Source: Gibbula magus
Taxonomy: Eukaryota > Mollusca > Gastropoda > Trochida > Trochidae
Direction: 5' to 3'
Assembly: GCA_936450465.1 (NCBI GenBank)
Contig: OW388305.1
Span: forward strand, 37,953,187-38,017,186
DNA length: 64,000 bases
Part shown: positions 11,401 to 20,400 of the stretch, one piece after another
Position numbering within the stretch: position 1 is the stretch's first letter
How the letters are laid out: the number at the start of each line of letters is the position of its first letter
Position numbers and translations under genes: made by a program
Notes under the pieces: model-generated
The model's database searches: none
Told to the model about the DNA's origin: nothing
What the model saw: only the letters and a program-made list of their open reading frames with translations

Positions 11401-14400
11401 AAACCTGACAGAAACTCAAAAGAAAGTTTTAAGCAGTCTGTACGAGAAGAAGGGTGTATTCATGTTCATCAAAACGGGTGGAGGTAAATGATTAAAATCC
11501 CTGTGCTACCAGGCGTTCCCAATCATCTGCGAAAGCCAAGATCCTGACACGAGAGTGCTTGTTATTTCACCCTTGATTTCAAGTGATCTCATTGGTTGTA
11601 AGAAAGCAAGCGTTTCGCTGAGTCATTGCGAAGGGAGGTAACTAGGTTAAGGATAAATACCCTTACTGTTTTCCAGCACTTGTGTGTAAATTTATCGGAA
11701 CAATAGCGCTGGATTATCTAGGATGTGGTGAAACAGTTTCAGAAAGATATGCACCATTACAAATAAACAAGATAATGTTTTGATCATACAAAAAGCTGTG
11801 CACGATTACTCAATATTGCCACGATTCGATGAGTTACTGGAAAGAACATAGCACATAGCATCACACACAGCTAGAGAAACAAACTGTAAAGTACTTACTG
11901 TCGCTATCTTCACTGAACATGGATTCCCCGTCCGGGTCTCGCTTTGAACTGAAACAATTGTACATGTTATACAATGGTTAACAGCACCCAAAATAAACAA
12001 GAGTCATCAGAAGATGACATATCCCACCGGTTCCACAAAATTTGTAAAACACCTCTTTGACAGATACTTGTGTATCTACTACCGTACTTCAGTTAGTGGG
12101 TATTACAGATGCTGAGTTTCAGGTATGTTAAGGGTTTTAGACATCTGCTCCAGAAGCAGTCAAAATCAACAACATCCAACATCCCTCTCATGTTTCTATG
12201 GAAACAGAAAAAAAAAAATTTCAGAAAAAATCTTTTAATATCAAAAGGCACCACTTCAGTTAGTGGGTAATACACATGCAAAGTTTCAGGAAGATATGAT
12301 GAACTGTTTTGGAGCTGTGCTCCGGAAACGAACCTGTCTGTGAACAAAGTCCAAATTCAACAAGTTTCTATGGAAACGACCAAAAATAAAATTTTCAGAA
12401 ATCTGAAAATATCAAAAGGCACCACTTCAGTTGGTGGGTAATACACATGGAAAGTTTCAGAAAGATATGATGAACGGTTTTCGAGTTCTGCTCTGGAAAC
12501 AAAATGATTACGGACGGACAGACGGACGGGGTGATGACTATATCCCACGGTATTACTTACCAGTGGGATAAAAAACAACATACCATGTTCCTATATATTT
12601 TTTTTTACGAGTAAAATAAAATTTCTAGCAGCACACAGGTTTGACTTGTTGCCCTTATCGCCTGCGTGCTCATCATCTATTATTGTCATTCAATGAAAAG
12701 CGATCTGAAAATTTACCATTGCAGAATGGTTTTCTTGTTCCAAGACTGCCGATATTACTCGTTGGGATTTGGAGTAGTTTAACGAATAAAAATACTGTGA
12801 TTGAGAAGGAAGGCAGAAAATGTTACTGCTAAAACAAGAAAAAAGTGAGCATGGCTCACATACCCCTGTCATCCGCTATCCGTCCATTGAGAATTATAGA
12901 TGTGAAGGTTACTATGTTTAAAAAAAAGCTTCAAGCATCATAATATTGTCCAAAATAATTTTAGGAACTGACTGTTATTACAAAATTTAATTCACCCAGA
13001 TGTAATATTTTTCAGGTAACTTAATTTTTCCCATTAGGGCATCACACCGGTAATTTGTACCAAGTTCAATTACAGATTCAAGGGCTTTGAAATAATATTG
13101 CGGAACTGGACTGTGAACTCGATAAAGAGTATCATCTGGACTACCTACATGTAAAATTTCATTCACCTAGATGTAATAGTTTCCGAGAAAACTTGTCCCA
13201 ATTGGAGCATCACAGCTCTTTTGGTACAAAGTTCAATTTCGGATTCAAAGGCCATAACTCCGAAAAAAATAGTACTTCGGAACTGGTTTTCGAACTCAAT
13301 AAAGAGTATCATCTGGACTACCTACATGTAAAATTTCTTTCACCTAGATGTAATAGTGTCCGAGAAAACTTGTCCCAATTGGAGCATCACAGCTCTTTTG
13401 GTACAAAGTTCAATTTCGGATTCAAAGGCCATAACTCCGAAAAAAATAATACTTCGGAACTGGTTTTCGAACTCGATAAGGAGTATCATCTGGACTACCT
13501 CCATATTAAATTTCATTCACCTAGATGTAATACTTTCTGAGAAAACTTGTCCCCATTGGAGCATCACAATTCTTCTGGTACGAAGTTCAATTTCGGATTC
13601 AAGGGCCATAACTCCGTAAAAAATAATATTTCGGAACTGGTTTTCGAACTCGATGAAGAGTATCATCTGGACTACCTCCATATTAAATTTCATTCACCTA
13701 GATGTAACAGTTTCTGAGAAAACTTGTCCCCATTGGAGCATCACAGTTCTTCTGGTACGAAGTTCAATTTCGGTTTCAAGGGCCATAACTCTGTAAAAAA
13801 TAATATTTCGGAACTGGTTTTCGAACTCGATGAAGAGTATCATCTGGACTACCTCCATATTAAATTTCATTCACCTAGATGTAACAGTTTCTGAGAAAAC
13901 TTGTCCCCATTGGAGCATCACAGTTCTTCTGGTACGAAGTTCAATTTCGGTTTCAAGGGCCATAACTCTGTAAAAAATAATATTTCGGAACTGGTTTTCG
14001 AACTCGATAAAGAGTATGGTCATGAGTACTCACAACCAAAATTTCATTCACCTAGGTTGAACAGTATCCGAGAAAACTTGTCCCCATTGAACACAATAAA
14101 ACTAAGTCCAAAAAGTGACGTTTCCATGGAAACGACAAAAAATATCAATCTCAGAAAATTGAAAATTGTCTGTGCGCGATCGGAAGAACATGGTTAACAT
14201 CTGTACAAAGTTTGTTTGATGTAGCTTTGACGGTTTTTGAGAAAATTGACCGGACGGAAGGACGGACGGAATGACCGCTATATACCCCCGCTTACTTCGT
14301 AACGGGGGTATAATTAATATTAATGAATATAAGCATTCTGGGTCACCAAATCTACAATTTAGAATGTCTATTGGCCATGGTGTCTGTACACAAGATTTCA

Positions 14401-17400
14401 GCTTTCTAGACATTCTGCTACTGGAGAAGAAGATGGGGTCAATTGTAGGGTCACGGGGTCACCAAATTTACGATTTAGAATCCCCATCGGCCAAGGAGAA
14501 TGGCAACTTCCAAACGCAAGGCATAACTCTTGCCAGTCTGCATTACTGGCTGATTTAACCCTTGCGGTATTTCCCTCGCTTTCTTGTGTCGAGGCAGTGA
14601 ATCGCTGCACTGGAAATGCATAGCGGGCCAGGATTTCTAAACACAGATTTCTTAAGGAAATACTGCAAGGCCTAAATCAGCCAGTAATGGAGACTGGCAA
14701 GAGTTATGCCTTGCATTGGGAAGTTGGGAGAATGGTTAAGGATGAACAGATTAGCCAAAAATATTTTTAAGAAATGAGGTGAGGTGAGGTGAGGTGGGGT
14801 TTAACGACGCTTTCAAGAGTATTTCACTTATACGCGGCTGCTAATATTATGGCAGGGAGAAAGCTTGCAATGCCATGTGGCTATGCACTGCGGTTAAATC
14901 TGCAAGCAGCGGCTGGAACTAGCGAACCATGAGTGGTACTGCGCTGAAATTCAGTGTAGCATTGCACCCAAACCTTACTGCGTGTAGAACAGTTCTCTAC
15001 TGCAGAAAAAGTTGCTGTGCCCCTGGCGGGATTCAAACCCCGGACCTCTTGATCCGAAGCCGAACGCGCTAACCACTGCGCTTTCCCGCCCCCTTTTAAG
15101 AAATGATAAATATTCCTCACCTTGTGTCGCTCTCCTGGGCGCTGTCTGTTCCTAATGCCCGCCCCTCCAACAGAATCTTGCTTGCTTGGGTAAAATCCTT
15201 CTTTGAGGGTGAGGTATCCGTTTTATCACGTATTGAAGAGTCACTTTTATTTTTCCGCCAGACATTCCTCATTTCTTTGAAGTCTCCGTCACATTCGTCG
15301 TAACAATTTGCACTCTTAGCACTTCCTGGACGTGAATTAGATTTTTGCGGATTCGTATTTTCATCGTTTTCACTCAAATTATCCGTATTGTCTTTATCAG
15401 TGTTTGAAGAAACTCCAGACTCCAAAACAGTTTCGTTGTCCCTGAATTCTGGATCTGAGGTTCTCTGCTCTCCATTTGTCACCTTTGAGATGTTAAAATG
15501 TCTTACTTGACTAGAATCTGATTTTTTCGATGATGAAGTTGATGTGCGTTGTTCGATAGATGTGACTTCGATGACATTTTCAGCAACAGAATTTAAACTT
15601 GAATTCCTGCCAGGGAGGGAATTTGTACCGTCCAATATTTCAACTTCCTGCATGAAATCGGGAACACTTGGTTGATTGGAATTCTGGTCTCCGATGCTTG
15701 GCGATGATTCGTATCTGACAGTACAGTCGTGTTTTAAAGTCACGCTCTCTGATGGGGTGTTGGGTGATGGTGGCACGCATGGTTCGAGATACTTGGGTGA
15801 TGACGATGGTTTTAAGGCACCATTTTTGTCGAGATTGTCACAACACTCGCTCCGGTCATAATCAGGGGATGTGGGATGCTTCCTGCTGGTACATCCCATC
15901 CGAGTCTGATGGTATTCCACGCTGTCCAGTCCTCGCTTGTTGGGGACATCGCTTGAAGCACATCTCTCGAACTTTGAAAACAAATTCATTATATCAACTG
16001 TCAATATCAAAAGTCAACTGAAGAGATTTCTTTTTTAAATGTTGTAGCATTTCTGTGCAATCTGATGAAAAATGGAATAACAGAAATTTCTACGACTAAA
16101 ATATCTCTAAGGCTGAAGCAAATTTCTAAAGTGCAATATTTCCAAAATGGTTCAATACAAATGGTTAATGACAGCAATAATTCTATGAATTGCATCTGAA
16201 ATTATAAGATTAACCAATATTCAAAATTCACAATCTTTTAACTAATTATGAATAATATATCCATGATGTCAAAAGAAACTGTTCTTTACTTGTTGAATCA
16301 CGCGAAGAATGAGAATTTTGTGCCATCTATCTTCACACAGATAAAATATTCATTTTACCAGTCGAGAAATAGTGCAAAAGTATCATCCAAATTACAGAAA
16401 TGATCATATTTTGAAAAATATCATGTTTAAGATCACAAAAGTGATGCAAACTTGAGACATAAAAGTGCTTCCTATTTTCAACTGAAGTGAGATGAAATGA
16501 ATTGTGGTTTAACACAGCTTTCAAGAGCATTTCACCTTTCACAGCTGCTAGTATTATTGCAAGGAGAAAGCCTGCAACACCATGCTGGCTATGCATTGTG
16601 ATGAAACCTGCGAGCATCCACTGGAACTAGCGAAATATGGGTGATACAGCACTGACATTCAGTGTAGCATTGCACCCAAACGTGTACTGTGTGTAGAACA
16701 GTTATCTACTGCTGACAAAATTGCATGCCTTTGGCAGGAGTTTGAATCACAGGCCCTCGGGTCATTGCTTTTCACACAATTTAAAAAAAAAAAAAAAAAA
16801 AAAAGAAGTTTGAGAAGACGCCCTCAGAATGTATTAGTCTAGAAAAGGCCGGACACTTGGCTTGACCCCACTCTTCTTCGAGGCCGCACGTTACGCTCAC
16901 ACGGCGTGTAATCGATTAAAACTTTATATGAACATTTACTTGGATGATTTACCTATCGATCAACATTCATGGGAACTACCACCTCTTTATTGCCATTTCT
17001 ACAAGTCGACCGAAAGCTCTTTTTCACTCTCAATGTATTAATGTGTACACAAATGGCGACGGGGGTATGGTCGAAGCGAACGCTCTGATTGGTCCACGCT
17101 TATAACCTTACATGTCGTTGTCAATTTTCAGTTGCAAGGGAGATAACTCTTACTCACTATACACGACCCTTTCCCTTTAAATAGATTATAGAGTAAAATA
17201 ACATAATATATCTCTTTATCATCAAACAAATACTATATTCCACAATTATAATACAATGATTTTATAATCATATTTCTAGACATGTATTAAAGTTTCGAAT
17301 GTGCATGGCCAACACTCTTAATGAAAATGTACACTAAGGCTACAAGACTATGTGGCTACAAAGCATCTCAAAGTCATCTCAAACTTTTTTCCGAGGGCCT

Positions 17401-20400
17401 GTGGTTTGAATCCCGGACCTCTTGATCCGAAGTCGGAAGGCACTAACCTCTGCGTTATCCTACCTCCTATTTTCAACTGATAAGGCCATAATAAATTAAT
17501 TAGCAGATTCTCATCCCCGTGCGGGTCGTCTCAAAACCCCCAACTCACAATAATTTATTTGCCACTTCAAATAAATTTTTCCCCGTCAACAAAACTATGT
17601 TCATGCTTAGCGCAACAGAGCACTAGAACCAGTCAACATTCATTCCTGTCACTGTTTTGCTTTTGGTACTCGAATTCCGAATGTCAGAACCGGAAGTTAA
17701 AGCGAGAGCAAAGCGAAAGTACTCCATGTTGCCCACATGTTTTTGTTAATGTTGTAACCCAACACTAATTGATCAAGCATGGTATTCTGCATTTTGAAGA
17801 TACGAAGTGGTGTTATGACTTTGAAAGACTGGTATGGGTGTTCTTTGTCAGATACTTTGACACTTGTTGAAGCTTATAATGCGTTCAGCACTGGGATATT
17901 AAACACATTCATATGTATCAAAACTTTGATTTTTTTGGTTTCATACAGAGGAAATCATTTCAAATTCTTCAGGCATAACATGTCATGTGTTAACATCCTG
18001 ATATTCACCGTTCTATGCAACCTTCTAGAAAAAAAATAAATAAAAAATAAAAAGCCTCCCTACTCACTTTCAAAATAAAATCCGGATGAGAATCTGTTAA
18101 TTAATTTATTATGGCCTAACAGATGTCTACCATAAAAACATTCAAGGACTGGCACACTGCTCAGTGACGCAGATCTTAAATTACGTTTTGATAACATTCA
18201 GGTCATTAATCAAAGGCAGATGCAAGATATTTGTTTGGGAGGGTGCACCATTCTTCATAAGTTTACAACCAAAACAATATACACAATAAAAACGTGAAGC
18301 ATAATTGGACCTCTCTCATTGTATAACCAATGTTTTTGTATATCCATTTATAATTTCAACTCTACCTTTCATTAGGTTTTTTAACCTCCAAAATGAAATT
18401 CTCAGGCAGAAAAATGCTAAATTCTGCAGAATTGATATTTTTTCTGCATCAGGTTATTTCCGCAATTGTTTTCCCTCAGAGGAAACGCAGAATCCGCGAG
18501 GAACAGATTTAATATGGTTTCTATAAAGGCGAGATACTTACAATGAACTGGAACTCAGAGTGAGGCTGGATGGAGTGTTGACCAGGAGCTATCTTGTAAC
18601 CGTTTGTGTGGCCGAAAGTAATTTTATCTCCTTCCTTCAATATGCGACGGTCCTTAATCTGTTAAATATCCGAAATGATAACAATAAAATATGGAACCAA
18701 ATATATGACTGTTACTCCGGGTATAATATTCTCCTAATAAAACAAATATACACGTAGTGTTTCAATTTGCAATTGTAATTAAATCTGTGATATTTATTAA
18801 ATATCTTTAACGAATAAAACAATATTTAACTATGGTAAGATATGATTATCTAAAGTGAATGATAATACAAGTAACATACAATAAAAACTTCTTGAATCCT
18901 TGAAATTATTGACAATATTACTGCACATCAACTTCCCCTGCAAGGCATAACTCCTGTCAGTCTCCATCACTGTCCAATTTAAACCTTGCTGCATTTCCTT
19001 TACTTTCCAGTGAATTGCAAAGTAATACACAATGAAGTTCAGGTGCTAAACCAACTTCCCAATGCAAGGCATAACTCTAACCAGTCTCCATTACTGGCTG
19101 ATTTAGGCCTTGCAGTATTTCCTTTTAAAATCTGTGTTTAGAAATCCAGGCCCGCTTTGCATTTCTGGTGCAGCGATTCACTATCTTGACACAGCAAAGT
19201 GAGGGAAATACTGCAAGGCTTAAATCAGCCAGTAATGCAAACTGCCAAGAGTTATGCCTTGCGTTTGGAAGTTGGTGCTACACAAGCACATGAAAGTAAA
19301 GGATATGCTACAAGGCTTTACTTAGCCAGTGGAGACGCGGGAGTCTTACCTTACAGGAGGGGTGGGGGTTGGGGAGCTGATATTTCACCTACCCTAACGT
19401 CGTTGATGAATGTCCCATTGAGACCTTTCTCCTGAAGGAAATATTCAACCTGTCCATTCTCCTTCAGTTCAGCTTCGATGTCGGCGTGGTGACGTGAGAT
19501 AAAGTTCTTCAACACTTTAGAGTCCAGGAAGAAGTCGTTATCGGGACTCCTTCCAAAGCGATTCACACCAAGTTTCAGTCTGCAACAAAGTTAAATATCA
19601 GATCTATTTTCAGATAAGACAGAAAACTAATGTTTCACTTGATTGTTTATAACTATAAGGGTGTTTCAAGGTCTCTCAAAGGAGCAGTAGCACGTTTTTT
19701 CACTCAAATAAGTCGATGAAATGTATTTGAAACATAATTTCACCAATCGTAAAACACCCTTCTCTCTTCGGAAAAACAAGTTAAAAAAGAGTGTACATGG
19801 CTCAGTAAGGCCATGGGAATCGTTTTTGTCATTCGAAATAATAAAATGTGTTCACAATAAAATGGCCGCCATGCAATTTTTGCTTTATACACAACATCGT
19901 TATCACTACTACAGATAATTGGTTCGTGTAATAAAATGTTTTACCCTCTAAAGTAGTTTTAAATGGCACAAATTATCATTATAAATATGAAATTTGAAAA
20001 AATAAATTTTGCAAAAAACGTGCTACTGCCCCTTTAAGAAGTGGCGTTTAACAATAACTCATTCACTGTTCCTAGGTTCATGAGAGGATCAGTATGGCCA
20101 AATTACCAATATTATGGAGAAGGGACCCTTAGCAAAGGTAAAAGTATCCCATTTTCCTAAATTTAGGTGAGGTGAGGTGACTTGGGTTTAACACCGCTTT
20201 CAAGAGTATTTCACTTAAATTCAGCTCTCTATGTTCATTGGGAGTCTTTTTGGGACTGGAGAAGAAGATGAAAATAGCTTTTTAGGTTATGACCCCTGTT
20301 AGCCACATTTGGGGTCACATGGTCACCAAATCTACAATTTAGAATCTCCTACAGCCAAGGAGTCCTTACATAAAATTTCAGCTCTCTTGAGTCATTGATT

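Noticed and set aside
11252..11491. A working small helicase gene
   Set aside because: The frame stops inside Walker A, and all later helicase motifs are missing.
13193..14197. Repeated frames with SQLEHHSSFGTKFNFGFKGH as a protein gene
   Set aside because: They follow the 177 bp satellite, are interrupted by stops between units and have no exon borders.
15020..15090. Functional tRNA genes (also at 33660, 44210, 50885, 55040 and 57820)
   Set aside because: A and B boxes are present but belong to SINE heads: each is fused to a SINE body, several with flanking duplications, and they do not fold as complete tRNAs.
17559..18039. Small plus-strand frames in the TCF19 intron
   Set aside because: No domain, no flanking splice signals in phase and no similarity I can recognise.
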